Assembly: GCF_003702705.1 (NCBI RefSeq)
Contig: NZ_QZMN01000004.1
Span: 62,001 to 126,000, forward strand
DNA from: Ornithinimicrobium cerasi
Lineage (GTDB): Bacteria; Actinomycetota; Actinomycetes; Actinomycetales; Dermatophilaceae
Reading direction: 5' to 3'
Length of the DNA stretch: 64,000 nt
Positions 1 through 8,241 of the stretch are shown here, piece after piece. Each line of letters opens with the position of its first letter. The first letter of the stretch is position 1. The position numbers and the translations under genes are program-made. A model generated the notes under the pieces. That model saw only the letters and a list, made by a program, of their open reading frames with translations, did no database searches and was not told the origin of the DNA.

Positions 1-66
1 GACGCCCGCCGGGTCGTCGTCGACCCTCCGCCCGGGCTGCTGGAGCTCGGGGAGGACGGGGCGTGA
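1..66 (+). CDS. rimM: RimM C-terminus (16S rRNA processing factor), partial
   Basis: Only the last 21 codons are in the window, in frame 1 and ending at the TGA at 64-66. The tail contains [12 protein letters not shown], which matches the VVDPPxGLL ending typical of RimM, a 30S subunit maturation factor that binds ribosomal protein S19. The GTG start of trmD overlaps the stop by four bases, which is the usual rimM-trmD coupling in bacteria. The 5' part lies outside the window. Confidence 0.8.
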   Translation, partial: DARRVVVDPPPGLLELGEDGA

Positions 67-809
67 CGCTTCGTCTCGACGTCGTCACGATCTTTCCCGA
101 CTACCTGGCGCCGCTGGAGCTCTCGCTCATCGGCCGGGCGCGCCGCGAAGGTCTGCTCGAGGTGCACGTGCACGACCTTCGCGACTGGACCGCCGACCGG
201 CACCGCACCGTGGACGACACCCCCTACGGAGGGGGGGCGGGCATGGTCATGAGGCCCGAGCCCTGGGGCGCCGCCCTCGACGAGGTATGCCGCTCCGCCC
301 CCGGGCGGACCCCCCACCTCGTCGTCCCCGGCCCGGGAGGGGACCCGTTCACCCAGGCCACGGCGCACCGGCTGGCGACGCAGGACTGGCTCGTCTTCGT
401 CTGCGGCCGGTACGAGGGCATCGACGAGCGGGTCTACGAGGAGTTCGGCGCGCGCTACCCGCTCTCGGTGCTCAGTCTCGGTGACTACGTGCTCAACGGC
501 GGCGAGGTCGCGGTGCTGGCGATGACGGAGGCCGTCGCGCGCCTGGTGCCCGGGGTGATCGGCAACCAGGCCAGCCTGGACGAGGAGTCCCACACGGGCG
601 GGTTGCTGGAGTACCCCGTCTACACCAAGCCCCCGGTGTGGCGCGGCCGGGAGGTCCCTCCGGTCCTCCTGTCCGGGCACCACGGCCAGATCGCCGCATG
701 GCGGCAGCAGCAGCGGCTCGAGCGCACCGCCCGCCGTCGCCCGGACCTCCTCGAGGGCTACCTCGACGGCCAGGGTGGCACCGCGGCGGCGGAGGGCTGG
801 GACGCCTGA
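63..809 (+). CDS. trmD: tRNA (guanine-N1-)-methyltransferase TrmD
   Basis: TrmD methylates G37 of tRNAs with AdoMet, preventing +1 frameshifting. The 248-residue length is normal. Visible family motifs are [13 protein letters not shown] (51-63), [10 protein letters not shown] (115-124) and [11 protein letters not shown] (138-148). The last two form the trefoil-knot AdoMet site of the SPOUT superfamily. The GTG start overlaps the rimM stop as GTGA, so translation is probably coupled. No separate ribosome binding site is needed or obvious. Confidence 0.97.
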   Translation: MTLRLDVVTIFPDYLAPLELSLIGRARREGLLEVHVHDLRDWTADRHRTVDDTPYGGGAGMVMRPEPWGAALDEVCRSAPGRTPHLVVPGPGGDPFTQATAHRLATQDWLVFVCGRYEGIDERVYEEFGARYPLSVLSLGDYVLNGGEVAVLAMTEAVARLVPGVIGNQASLDEESHTGGLLEYPVYTKPPVWRGREVPPVLLSGHHGQIAAWRQQQRLERTARRRPDLLEGYLDGQGGTAAAEGWDA

Positions 810-823
810 GCACGGCGGGTGCC

Positions 824-829
824 TACGAT
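824..829 (+). promoter_or_regulatory. -10 box TACGAT for leaderless serB
   Basis: TACGAT fits the actinobacterial TANNNT -10 consensus and ends 6 bases before the GTG at 836. Transcription would therefore begin at or next to the start codon. No clear -35 is visible. Confidence 0.5.
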
Positions 830-835
830 CAGGCC

Positions 836-1714
836 GTGCACGTCCTCACCCTCCTCACCGACCCCGCCCGGGCCGACCTCACCGAGGCGGCGCTCCGCGA
901 GCTGTCCGGCTGGGGACCGCGCTCGCCGCGGTGGCTCGCCGACGGCGTCGCGCTCGAGGCCACCCTGGACCTCCTCCCGGCGGACCGGTGGGAGGCGTGG
1001 GGCCGCTGGCAGGAGCGGGGCGTCGACCTGGTGCTGCAGCCCGCGGCGGGACGCCGCAAGAAGGTCCTCCTCGCCGACATGGACTCGACGATGATCCAGC
1101 AGGAGTGCATCGACGAGCTGGCCGCGCACGCAGGGGTGGGGGAGCACGTCGCCGGCATCACGGCGCGGGCGATGAACGGCGAGCTCGACTTCGCCGAGGC
1201 GCTGCGCTCGCGGGTGGCGCTGCTCGCGGACCTGCCGACCGCCGTCGTCGACACCGTCCTGTCCGAACGCATCACGCTGATGCCCGGGGGGAGCGAGCTG
1301 GTCGCGACGATGCGTGCCCACGGCGCCTACACGGCCCTGGTGTCCGGCGGGTTCACCCAGTTCACGGGCGCCGTCGCGGGGCGGCTCGGCTTCGACGAGC
1401 ACCGGGCCAACACGCTCGCGGTCGACGGTGGGCGGTTCACCGGCCGGGTCCTCGAGCCGGTCGTGGGCCGCGAGGCCAAGGTCGCGGCCCTCCGGGAGAT
1501 CACGGCGGAACTCGGACTGACGCCCCGGGACGCCATCGCGGTGGGGGACGGCGCCAACGACCTGGACATGCTGCGCCTCGCGGGGACCGGGGTCGCCCTC
1601 CACGCCAAGCCGGTCGTGGCCGAGCAGGTCGAGGTGCGCGTCAACCACGGTGACCTGACGGCGCTCCTCTACCTGCAGGGGTATGCCGCCGCGGACCTGC
1701 TCCGGCCGGGGTGA
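836..1714 (+). CDS. serB: Phosphoserine phosphatase SerB
   Basis: This HAD-superfamily enzyme dephosphorylates phosphoserine in the last step of serine synthesis. The 292-residue frame shows the nucleophile motif DMDST (81-85), the SGG motif (170-172) and GDGANDLDM (237-245) for Mg2+ binding. The first 75 residues form an N-terminal extension before the HAD core. The open frame continues upstream into trmD, but GTG 836 is chosen because a TACGAT -10 box lies 6 bases before it and no Shine-Dalgarno sequence is present. It sits between trmD and rplS, which are more often adjacent, so it looks like an insertion into a conserved neighbourhood. It probably has its own promoter. Confidence 0.92.
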   Translation: MHVLTLLTDPARADLTEAALRELSGWGPRSPRWLADGVALEATLDLLPADRWEAWGRWQERGVDLVLQPAAGRRKKVLLADMDSTMIQQECIDELAAHAGVGEHVAGITARAMNGELDFAEALRSRVALLADLPTAVVDTVLSERITLMPGGSELVATMRAHGAYTALVSGGFTQFTGAVAGRLGFDEHRANTLAVDGGRFTGRVLEPVVGREAKVAALREITAELGLTPRDAIAVGDGANDLDMLRLAGTGVALHAKPVVAEQVEVRVNHGDLTALLYLQGYAAADLLRPG

Positions 1715-1909
1715 CGGTTTGGCCGGGGTCCTCCCGGTCTGGCAGACTTGACCCTTGCGTCCCTGACCCGGCACCACCGAGCTCGCGCCCCTGCCACAGG
1801 GGGAGTCGCGCGAGCGGAGCGCGGCGAGGGACGGCATACCGACAGCGTGCCCGCCCCGGGCACCAGATCGCCGTGGGTGACCTGTGGCATCGACGGCAGG
1901 AGAGAAGCC
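1715..1909 (+). promoter_or_regulatory. rplS upstream region with candidate promoter
   Basis: This 195-base gap precedes rplS. A candidate promoter is TTGGCC (1719-1724), an 18-base spacer and CAGACT (1743-1748), which would leave a leader of about 155 bases. A second -35-like TTGACC lies at 1748-1753 without a good -10. One GGTATGCCG copy (reverse strand) sits at 1832-1840. A GGAGAG Shine-Dalgarno sequence lies shortly before the ATG at 1910. A long leader could carry autoregulation, but I cannot identify a known L19 leader fold. Confidence 0.35.
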
Positions 1910-2320
1910 ATGCACAAGCTCGACCAGCTCGACGCAGCCAGCCTGCGCAGCGACATCCCGGACTTCCGCGCCGGCGACACCATCAACGTCCACGTCAAGG
2001 TCATCGAGGGCAGCCGCTCCCGCGTCCAGGTCTTCAAGGGCGTCGTGATCCGCCGCCACGGCGGTGGCGTCGCCGAGACCTACACCGTGCGCAAGGTCTC
2101 CTTCGGGGTCGGCGTGGAGCGCACCTTCCCGCTGCACTCCCCGAACGTGGAGAAGGTCGAGCTCGTCTCCCGCGGCAAGGTCCGCCGCGCCAAGCTCTAC
2201 TACCTGCGCGACCTGCGCGGCAAGGCCGCCAAGATCCGCGAGCGTCGCGACGCCGTGCCCGCCGCCGCCAAGCCGGCCCCGGTGAGCGCCCCCGCGGAGG
2301 CCCCGGCCGAGCAGGCCTGA
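1910..2320 (+). CDS. rplS: 50S ribosomal protein L19
   Basis: L19 lies at the 30S-50S interface of the large subunit. The 136-residue protein has the typical core, including [17 protein letters not shown] near the start and a central [12 protein letters not shown] followed by [15 protein letters not shown]. The C-terminus after [15 protein letters not shown] is a 20-residue Ala/Pro-rich tail that is longer than in E. coli. ATG 1910 is chosen because it is preceded by GGAGAG and matches the family start; the frame stays open upstream but has no homology. A hairpin terminator follows. Confidence 0.97.
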   Translation: MHKLDQLDAASLRSDIPDFRAGDTINVHVKVIEGSRSRVQVFKGVVIRRHGGGVAETYTVRKVSFGVGVERTFPLHSPNVEKVELVSRGKVRRAKLYYLRDLRGKAAKIRERRDAVPAAAKPAPVSAPAEAPAEQA

Positions 2321-2328
2321 GGCCGCAC

Positions 2329-2380
2329 GAGACACCGATCCCCCGTCCGGGCGCTGCCCGGCGGGGGATCGTCGTGTCTC
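2329..2380 (+). terminator. Hairpin terminator after rplS
   Basis: An outer stem GAGACAC (2329-2335) pairs with GTGTCTC (2374-2380), and an inner stem CGATCCCCC pairs with GGGGGATCG. A smaller GC hairpin lies at the tip. There is no U-tract, as is common in GC-rich actinobacteria. Confidence 0.6.
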
Positions 2381-2465
2381 CCAGCCCGCAGGGTTAAGGT
2401 CGCACCAGCCGCCCGGTCGTCAGGACGGGCCGGCCCGAGCAGCTAGAGGACGAGGACGGCAGAGG

Positions 2466-3236
2466 GTGAGCGACCCGAGCAGGGACGAGGTGCTCCAGGA
2501 CGGGCCGCAGCCCGAGGAGACGACAAGGCGGGCACAGCGGGCACGCCGGCACCAGGAGGAGCGCAAGGGCGGTTTCTGGCACGCCGTCCGCGAGACGCTG
2601 GGCATCGCGGTCACCGCCCTCGTCATCTCCTTCATCATCAAGACCTTCCTCGCCCAGGCGTTCTGGATCCCCTCCGGAAGCATGGAGAACACCCTCGTCT
2701 ACGGCGACCGGGTGATGGTGAGCAAGATCCAGGCCGGCCCGATGGAGGTCGAGCGCGGCGACATCGCGGTCTTCGAGGACCCGGGCGGGTGGCTGCCCCC
2801 GTCGGTGCAGCCCGACCGCGGGCCGGTGATGGACACCCTCATGGCTGCGCTGCAGTTCGTCGGGGTGGCGCCCGTCTCGGAGGGCAACCACCTCATCAAG
2901 CGGGTCATCGGGGTCGGTGGCGACACGGTCGCGTGCTGCGACGACGAGGGACGGCTCAGCGTCAACGGCGAGCCGCTGACCGAGGACTACCTCTACCCGG
3001 GGGACGAGCCGAGCACGGTGGAGTTCGAGGTCACCGTGCCCGAGGACGGCATCTGGGTGATGGGGGACCACCGGTCCAACTCCCGGGACTCGCGCGCGCA
3101 CGACGACGGCACCGGGGCCGGCGGGTCCGTCCCGCGCGACAACGTGGTGGGTCAGGCGTTCGTGCTCCTCTTCCCGCTGGAGAACGCGACCTGGTTCCGG
3201 ACCCCGGACACCTTCGCCCAGGTGCCGCAGCGGTGA
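2466..3236 (+). CDS. lepB: Signal peptidase I
   Basis: This membrane-bound Ser/Lys protease removes signal peptides from Sec- and Tat-exported proteins. The 256-residue protein starts with a charged cytoplasmic region (1-43), then one transmembrane segment (about 45-66). The catalytic box IPSGSMENTL follows, with Ser72. The general-base lysine is Lys145 in LIKRVIGVGGD, and the C-terminal box GDHRSNSRDSR is present. An insertion of about 20 residues around 107-128 separates the two catalytic boxes. The GTG start is preceded by an AGAGG Shine-Dalgarno sequence, and a possible TAAGGT -10 lies at 2393-2398. The rnhB start overlaps its stop. Confidence 0.95.
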   Translation: MSDPSRDEVLQDGPQPEETTRRAQRARRHQEERKGGFWHAVRETLGIAVTALVISFIIKTFLAQAFWIPSGSMENTLVYGDRVMVSKIQAGPMEVERGDIAVFEDPGGWLPPSVQPDRGPVMDTLMAALQFVGVAPVSEGNHLIKRVIGVGGDTVACCDDEGRLSVNGEPLTEDYLYPGDEPSTVEFEVTVPEDGIWVMGDHRSNSRDSRAHDDGTGAGGSVPRDNVVGQAFVLLFPLENATWFRTPDTFAQVPQR

Positions 3237-3970
3237 CCGCCACGGCCACTCCCCGGCGCGCCGCGGCCCGCCGCCCCAGCCTGCGGGTCGAGCGCACCCT
3301 CCAGCGCGAGGGGTACGGCGTCCTCGTCGGCATGGACGAGGTCGGCCGGGGGGCGCTCGCCGGTCCGGTCACCGTGGGGGTCGTGGCCATCGACACGTCC
3401 TGCCGGACCGCCCCGGCCGGCGTCCGCGACTCCAAGCTCCTCGCCCCCGCGGCCCGGGAACGCCTCGCCCCCCGCATCCGCCGCTGGTGCCTGGGCCACG
3501 GCGTCGGGCACGCCAGCGCCGCGGAGATCGACGACATCGGGATCATGGCTGCCCTGCGGCTGGCGGGGGAGCGGGCCCTGGCCCAGCTCGACCTGCGGCC
3601 CGACCTCGTGCTCCTCGACGGCAACCACGACTGGCTCACCGACCCGCGGCGGGTGGGTCTGCTGGCGCTGACCGAGGACACCGCCCCGCCGCCCCCGGTG
3701 CGGACGATGATCAAGGCCGACCTGCGCTGCTCCTCGGTCGCGGCGGCGTCCGTGCTCGCCAAGGTGACCCGGGACGCCCTCATGGTCGATCTCGCCCCCG
3801 GGCACGCGGCATACCGTTGGGAGCAGAACAAGGGGTATGCCGCGCCCGAGCACCTGGACGCGCTGCGCGCCCTCGGCCCCAGCGACCACCACCGCCGCAG
3901 CTGGCGGATCACCGGCAACGGGGTCGTCGCCGGCACCGGCATCGGCACGGACGAAGGAGGGCTCCTGTGA
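3233..3970 (+). CDS. rnhB: Ribonuclease HII
   Basis: RNase HII removes ribonucleotides from RNA-DNA hybrids. The 245-residue protein begins at a GTG that overlaps the lepB stop (GTGA). It has the catalytic acidic motif MDEVGRGALAGP (34-45), the DSK motif, LLDGNHD, and KADLRCSSVAAASVLAKVTRD with further acidic residues. The C-terminal SDHHRRSW is typical. An open frame extends upstream inside lepB but is antifunctional overlap, so the start at the coupled GTG is preferred. Two GGTATGCCG copies of opposite orientation lie 27 bases apart in the gene (3807 and 3834). Confidence 0.95.
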   Translation: MTATATPRRAAARRPSLRVERTLQREGYGVLVGMDEVGRGALAGPVTVGVVAIDTSCRTAPAGVRDSKLLAPAARERLAPRIRRWCLGHGVGHASAAEIDDIGIMAALRLAGERALAQLDLRPDLVLLDGNHDWLTDPRRVGLLALTEDTAPPPPVRTMIKADLRCSSVAAASVLAKVTRDALMVDLAPGHAAYRWEQNKGYAAPEHLDALRALGPSDHHRRSWRITGNGVVAGTGIGTDEGGLL

Positions 3971-4290
3971 GCGCGGAGGACCTGGAGAAGTACGAGACCG
4001 ACATGGAGCTCGCGCTCTACCGCGAGTACCGCGACGTGGTCGGGCTGTTCTCGCACGTCGTGGAGACCGAGCGGCGGTTCTACCTGGCCAACGAGGTCGA
4101 CGTGCAGGTGCGCACCGGCGACGGCGAGACGTGGTTCGAGGTGACGATGAGCGACGCGTGGGTGTGGGACGTCTACCGCCCGGCCCGCTTCGTCAAGAGG
4201 GCCCGGGTCATCACGTTCAAGGACGTCAACGTGGAGGAGCTGGCCAAGAGCGAGCTGGAGGTCCCCAAGGAGCCGCCCTTCGGGCGCTGA
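3967..4290 (+). CDS. DUF2469 family protein
   Basis: This 107-residue acidic protein starts with SAEDLEKYETDMELALYREY, the signature of the small DUF2469 family found next to rnhB across Actinobacteria. The GTG start overlaps the rnhB stop by four bases, so the two are probably co-translated. No enzymatic motif or membrane segment is visible, and I know of no established function. A strong hairpin follows the gene and closes the lepB-rnhB-DUF2469 unit. Confidence 0.9.
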   Translation: MSAEDLEKYETDMELALYREYRDVVGLFSHVVETERRFYLANEVDVQVRTGDGETWFEVTMSDAWVWDVYRPARFVKRARVITFKDVNVEELAKSELEVPKEPPFGR

Positions 4291-4308
4291 TCCCAGGCAG
4301 CACGCGAG

Positions 4309-4346
4309 GAGGCACCCCCGGCCTGGGGTGGGGCCGGGGGTGCCTC
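4309..4346. terminator. Terminator between convergent genes
   Basis: The arms GAGGCACCCCCGGCC (4309-4323) and GGCCGGGGGTGCCTC (4332-4346) form a perfect 15-base-pair stem with an 8-base loop. It lies between the DUF2469 gene and the reverse-strand gene ending at 4387, so it could serve both strands. Confidence 0.75.
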
Positions 4347-4386
4347 TGCTGACCGGCAGGGGGTCAGCGCGCCGGGGCGCGGGAGG

Positions 4387-4959
4387 TCAGAGCCTGCGGC
4401 ACTGGTCCTCCTTGTTGCCCGAGACCGTGTTGCCCGTCCCCGTCGGGGCCGGGTTGTTGGACTTGCACTGCAGGTTGCCGTCGATCGTGTTCCGGCTGAT
4501 GGTCACCGCGGCCCGGTTCGAGAAGTACTGCACGTCGCCCTTGACCTGGGTGAAGGTGGTCGACTGGGCGCCGCTGTTGGCCTTGGACTGGAGGCTGCCG
4601 CCGACGCTGGAGCGGGTGAGGGTCGCGGTCCGGCCGTTCTCCAGCTGGACGTCGCCCTTGACGCTGGTGGCGTTGCGCGCGACCACGCTGCGGTGACCCT
4701 GCGCCTGGACGCTGCCCTCGACGTAGGCACGGTCGGCGGTGAGCGTGGACCCGGAGCGGACGAACACGTTGCCCTTGACGTAGGTGCCGGTCAGGGTGCA
4801 CGTCGCGCCGGGGGGCACGTTGATGCTCCCGTCGATCGTGCGGGCGCCGATCGAGCCGCGGCAGGTGATCTCGTCGGCGTGCGCGGGCAGCGCGGTCAGG
4901 GCCATGGTCGACCCGAGGAGCGCGACGGTGGCCAGGGTGGCGAGGAGCGAGCGGGACAT
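4387..4959 (-). CDS. Secreted beta-helix-like repeat protein
   Basis: The 190-residue protein begins with a Sec signal peptide ending in a predicted ALPAHA cleavage site. The mature part is almost entirely a repeat of about 20 residues with the pattern (V/I)xGx(V/L), for example YVKGNV, YVEGSV, SVKGDV, SVGGSL, QVKGDV and TIDGNL. I count seven to eight coils, which suggests a right-handed beta-helix. Four cysteines occur in two pairs near the ends (ITC, ATC; LQC, DQC), which could cap the helix with disulfides. The ATG has a GGAG Shine-Dalgarno sequence six bases upstream. It is a single-gene unit with no functional assignment; a cell-wall or adhesive role is a guess. Confidence 0.75.
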   Translation of the reverse strand: MSRSLLATLATVALLGSTMALTALPAHADEITCRGSIGARTIDGSINVPPGATCTLTGTYVKGNVFVRSGSTLTADRAYVEGSVQAQGHRSVVARNATSVKGDVQLENGRTATLTRSSVGGSLQSKANSGAQSTTFTQVKGDVQYFSNRAAVTISRNTIDGNLQCKSNNPAPTGTGNTVSGNKEDQCRRL

Positions 4960-5023
4960 GGGGACTCCGATCCTGGGCGGCCGGCCTCGGTGGCCGGCTC
5001 CCTCCCAGCCTGGCCGCCGCGCG

Positions 5024-5059
5024 TGAGAGGGCGGTAACCCACGGGTGAAGGTCCTCTCA
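5024..5059. promoter_or_regulatory. Inverted repeat in the 4960-5210 gap
   Basis: TGAGAGG (5024-5030) and CCTCTCA (5053-5059) are perfect inverted arms around a 22-base spacer containing GGTAACCC and ACGGGT. It sits between the divergent beta-helix gene and yraN and could be an operator or a weak hairpin. The rest of the gap shows nothing recognisable. Confidence 0.25.
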
Positions 5060-5210
5060 TTCTCGCGGGCGCCCCGTCCACACCCTCCCCGGCGCCGGAT
5101 GGGTCGTCCACAGTGCCGGCCGCGACCCTTGTCCGAGGGCGGCGACCCCGGTTGTCTTCGGGGACAGGACGTCGCCGGGTCGGCGCGGCGGTCGAGGTGG
5201 AGGAGGGGCG

Positions 5211-5585
5211 ATGGAGGGTATGCCGTGGCGCGAGGCTCGCGGGGTGGGTGACCGGGGGGAGGACCTGGCCTGCGCACACCTGGTGGAGCAGGGCTGGGAG
5301 GTGGTCGAGCGCAACTGGCGCTGCCGCGAGGGGGAGCTGGACGTCGTCGCGCTCGACCCGGACGGCCAGCTCGTGTTCTGCGAGGTGAAGACGCGACGGT
5401 CCGCCCGGTGCGGCGCGCCGATCGAGGCGGTGGGTCAGGAGAAGGCGCAGCGGCTGCGCAGGCTCGCCTGGGCCTGGCTGGCCGCCCACGGGCGGCGTCC
5501 GGACCGGTTCCGCATCGACGTCATCGGCGTGCTGGTCCCGCCCGGGCGCCCGGCCGAGCTGCAGCACCTGCGGGCGGTCGCCTGA
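5211..5585 (+). CDS. yraN: YraN/UPF0102 family nuclease-like protein
   Basis: This 124-residue protein has the UPF0102 fold of a Holliday-junction-resolvase-like or restriction-type nuclease. Visible motifs are GDRGEDLACAHLVEQGWEVVERNWR, with the GExxA helix; GELDVVALDPDG, with the catalytic ExD-like E and D; and FCEVKTRRS, with the (E/Q)xK motif. ATG 5211 is preferred because AGGAGG lies four bases upstream. A second in-frame ATG at 5220 lies inside a GGTATGCCG motif. It overlaps comM by one base (TGATG). Its exact function is unknown; the comM-dprA neighbours suggest DNA processing. Confidence 0.88.
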   Translation: MEGMPWREARGVGDRGEDLACAHLVEQGWEVVERNWRCREGELDVVALDPDGQLVFCEVKTRRSARCGAPIEAVGQEKAQRLRRLAWAWLAAHGRRPDRFRIDVIGVLVPPGRPAELQHLRAVA

Positions 5586-7117
5586 TGGGGTTCGGGAGCA
5601 CCCGCGGCCTGACCCTGAGCGGCGTCGAGGGGCACCTCGTCACGGTCGAGGTGCAGGGCAGTGACGGCCTGCCGACGTTCGTCATGACCGGGCTCGCCGA
5701 CCCCGCCTGCCGGCAGGCGCCGGACCGGGTCCGCCCGGCGATCGGCAACCTGGGCCTGTCCCTGCCCGCGCGACGGTGGACGATCAACCTCTCGCCCGCC
5801 GGCCTGCCCAAGACGGGCAGCGGGCTCGACCTGGCCATCGCCACGGCGCTGCTCGCGGCGGAGAACCACGTGGACGCCGCGGAGGTGGCCGGGGTGGCCC
5901 ACGTCGGCGAGGTCGGGCTGGACGGCACGGTGCGGCCGGTGGCGGGGGTGCTGCCCATGGTCGTCGCGGCGGCGGAGGCGGGGGTGCGCGAGGTGCTCGT
6001 CTGCGCCGCCGACGCGCGTGAGGCCTCCCTCGTCGGGGGGATCACCGTGCACGGCGTCAGGTCCCTGCTCGACCTCGTGGCGTTTTACCAGGCCCGCAGC
6101 GCCGGGCTCGAGCACCCGCTCCCGGTGCCGGACCCCCCGCGGCCTCGACCCGCACCGGGCAAGGACCTGTGCGACGTCGTCGGTCAGGCGCAGGCCCGGT
6201 GGGCGCTGGAGGTCGCGGCCGCCGGCGGGCACCACATGCTCCTGGTCGGCCCGCCGGGCGCGGGCAAGACGATGCTGGCGGAACGGCTCCCGGGGCTGCT
6301 GCCCGCCCTCGGGGAGTCCGACGCGCTGGCGGTGACGGCCATCCACTCCGTGCTCGGGGTGCTGCCCCGGGGCGACGAGCTGCTCACCCGGGCACCGTTC
6401 GTCGCCCCCCACCACAGCGCCTCGATGGCGGCGGTGATCGGCGGTGGTTCCGGGGCCGTCCGACCCGGGGCCGTCTCGCGGGCCCACCGGGGCGTCCTCT
6501 TCATGGACGAGGCGCCGGAGTTCCGCCGGGACGTGCTCGACGGGCTGCGGCAACCGCTGGAGTCCGGGGAGGTGGTGGTCGCCAGGGCGGACCGGCACGT
6601 GCGGCTGCCGGCGCGCTTCCAGCTCGTGCTGGCCGCCAACCCCTGTCCCTGCGGAGGGGGACCGCCGCGGGGGTGCAGCTGCGCGCCGATGCGACGAGCG
6701 ACCTACTTCAGCCGGCTGTCCGGGCCGCTCCTGGACCGGCTCGACCTCAAGGTGGGGGTCGGTCAGGTGTCGCGTGCGGACCTCACCCTCGGACCGGGCG
6801 AGCCGAGCGAGGTGGTGGCCTGCCGGGTCGTCGAGGCCAGGGAGCGCCAGCGCCGACGCTGGCGCGGTATGCCGTGGACGCTGAACGCGGAGGTCCCGGG
6901 ACCGGTCCTGCGGCAGGGCGCCTGGCAGCTCCCGCCGCGCGACCGGCGCGAGCTCGACGAGCGTCTGGACCGGGGCACGCTCACCCTCCGGGGGTTCGAC
7001 CGGTGCCTGCGGGTCGCGTGGACCCTGGCCGACCTGGCGGGGACCGCGCGGCCAGGACGCGCCGAGGTGATGAACGCCCTGACCCTGCGTGAGATCCAGG
7101 AGGTGAAGGTCGCATGA
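5585..7117 (+). CDS. comM: YifB/ComM-type Mg chelatase-like AAA+ ATPase
   Basis: The 510-residue protein matches YifB/ComM, a hexameric AAA+ helicase that promotes branch migration during natural transformation in Vibrio and Haemophilus. Residues 1-165 form the Lon-like ChlI domain. Walker A GPPGAGKT is at 222-229, FMDEAPEF is Walker B, and the NPCPCG and CSC zinc-like cysteines follow. The C-terminal Mg_chelatase domain contains LRGFDRCLRVAWTLADL. It begins at the TGATG junction with yraN and ends in an ATGA overlap with dprA. Whether this organism is naturally competent cannot be told from the window. Confidence 0.92.
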   Translation: MGFGSTRGLTLSGVEGHLVTVEVQGSDGLPTFVMTGLADPACRQAPDRVRPAIGNLGLSLPARRWTINLSPAGLPKTGSGLDLAIATALLAAENHVDAAEVAGVAHVGEVGLDGTVRPVAGVLPMVVAAAEAGVREVLVCAADAREASLVGGITVHGVRSLLDLVAFYQARSAGLEHPLPVPDPPRPRPAPGKDLCDVVGQAQARWALEVAAAGGHHMLLVGPPGAGKTMLAERLPGLLPALGESDALAVTAIHSVLGVLPRGDELLTRAPFVAPHHSASMAAVIGGGSGAVRPGAVSRAHRGVLFMDEAPEFRRDVLDGLRQPLESGEVVVARADRHVRLPARFQLVLAANPCPCGGGPPRGCSCAPMRRATYFSRLSGPLLDRLDLKVGVGQVSRADLTLGPGEPSEVVACRVVEARERQRRRWRGMPWTLNAEVPGPVLRQGAWQLPPRDRRELDERLDRGTLTLRGFDRCLRVAWTLADLAGTARPGRAEVMNALTLREIQEVKVA

Positions 7118-8241
7118 CCTCCTGCACCGGCACCGGGTCGTGGCGCTCCGACCGTGGCTCCCGGGCCCTGCTGTCCCGGATCGCCGAGCCCTACGACGAG
7201 AGCGTGCGCGTGCTCGTGGCCGAGCACGGGGTCCAGGACCTCGTCGGTTACGCGGTCACGGACGGTCGGAACCCGGACGGGGTGCCCCTGACGCGGCTGC
7301 TCAGCAGGCTGGAGCGCAGCCTCGCCGTCGACGAGGGATCGGTCTGCCGAGCCCTGCGCGTGCGCCTCCTAGTGCCCGGCGACGAGGAGTGGCCAACCGG
7401 TCTCGACGACCTCGTGTGGCCGCCGTGGGCGCTGTGGGTCAAGGGGCCGGCCAGGCTCGACGAGGCGAGCGCCCGCGCGGTCGCCCTGGTCGGGGCACGG
7501 GCCAGCAGCACGTATGGCGACGAGGTCGCGGCGCGGATCTCGTTCTCCCTGGCAGAGCGCGGGTTCACGATCGTGTCCGGGGCCGCCTACGGCATCGACG
7601 CCGCCGCGCACCGGGCGGCCCTCGCCGCGGACGACGGTCTGACCGTCGCGGTGCTCGCCAGCGGGGTGGACGTGCCCTACCCCCGCGCCAACTCGGCGCT
7701 CCTGGAACGCATCGCGGAGGTGGGTGCGACCGTGAGCGAGACGCCCCCGGGCGGGGCCCCGGCCCGGATGCGGTTCCTGTCCCGCAACCGCATCATCGCG
7801 GCCCTCTCCGCCGGCACCGTGGTGGTCGAGGCGGGTCTGCGCTCGGGTGCCCGGAGCACCGTCAAGCACGCCCGGGAGCTGGGCCGGCACGTGATGGCCG
7901 TCCCCGGGCCGGTGACCTCGGCGCTCTCGGCCGGGTGCCACGAGGAGATCCGGGCGGGGGCCACCCTCGTCTCGGACGCGGCCGAGGTGGCCGAGCTCGT
8001 GGGCCGCATCGGCGAGGACCTCGCCCCGCCCAAGCGCGGGCCGGTCGAGGCGCAGGACGACCTGGATCCCGAGGTGCGTCGGGTCTGGCAGTGGCTGCGT
8101 CCCCGACGCTCGGTCAGCGTGGACGAGGTGATGGTGCGCTCCGGCCTGGGACTCGGCGAGGTGCTCGTCGCGCTCTCCGAGCTCGAGCACCGCGGGATGG
8201 CCGAGCAGCTGCTGGACGGCTGGAAGCGACGGGGGTCATGA
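7114..8241 (+). CDS. dprA: DNA processing protein DprA
   Basis: DprA binds incoming single-stranded DNA and loads RecA. In the 375-residue protein the Rossmann-like core shows VGAR (126-129), SGAAYGID (155-162), FLSRNRII (221-228) and GLRSGA (241-246). An N-terminal SAM-like region precedes it. A C-terminal winged-helix (DprA_WH) follows, with VMVRSGLGLGEVLVALSELE. It is coupled by ATGA overlaps to comM upstream and to the M23 peptidase downstream. Confidence 0.94.
   Translation: MTSCTGTGSWRSDRGSRALLSRIAEPYDESVRVLVAEHGVQDLVGYAVTDGRNPDGVPLTRLLSRLERSLAVDEGSVCRALRVRLLVPGDEEWPTGLDDLVWPPWALWVKGPARLDEASARAVALVGARASSTYGDEVAARISFSLAERGFTIVSGAAYGIDAAAHRAALAADDGLTVAVLASGVDVPYPRANSALLERIAEVGATVSETPPGGAPARMRFLSRNRIIAALSAGTVVVEAGLRSGARSTVKHARELGRHVMAVPGPVTSALSAGCHEEIRAGATLVSDAAEVAELVGRIGEDLAPPKRGPVEAQDDLDPEVRRVWQWLRPRRSVSVDEVMVRSGLGLGEVLVALSELEHRGMAEQLLDGWKRRGS

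Noticed and set aside
638-835. N-terminal extension of SerB reaching into trmD
   Set aside because: The residues are Arg/Pro/Ala-rich without similarity. The GTG at 836 has a -10 box at leaderless spacing.
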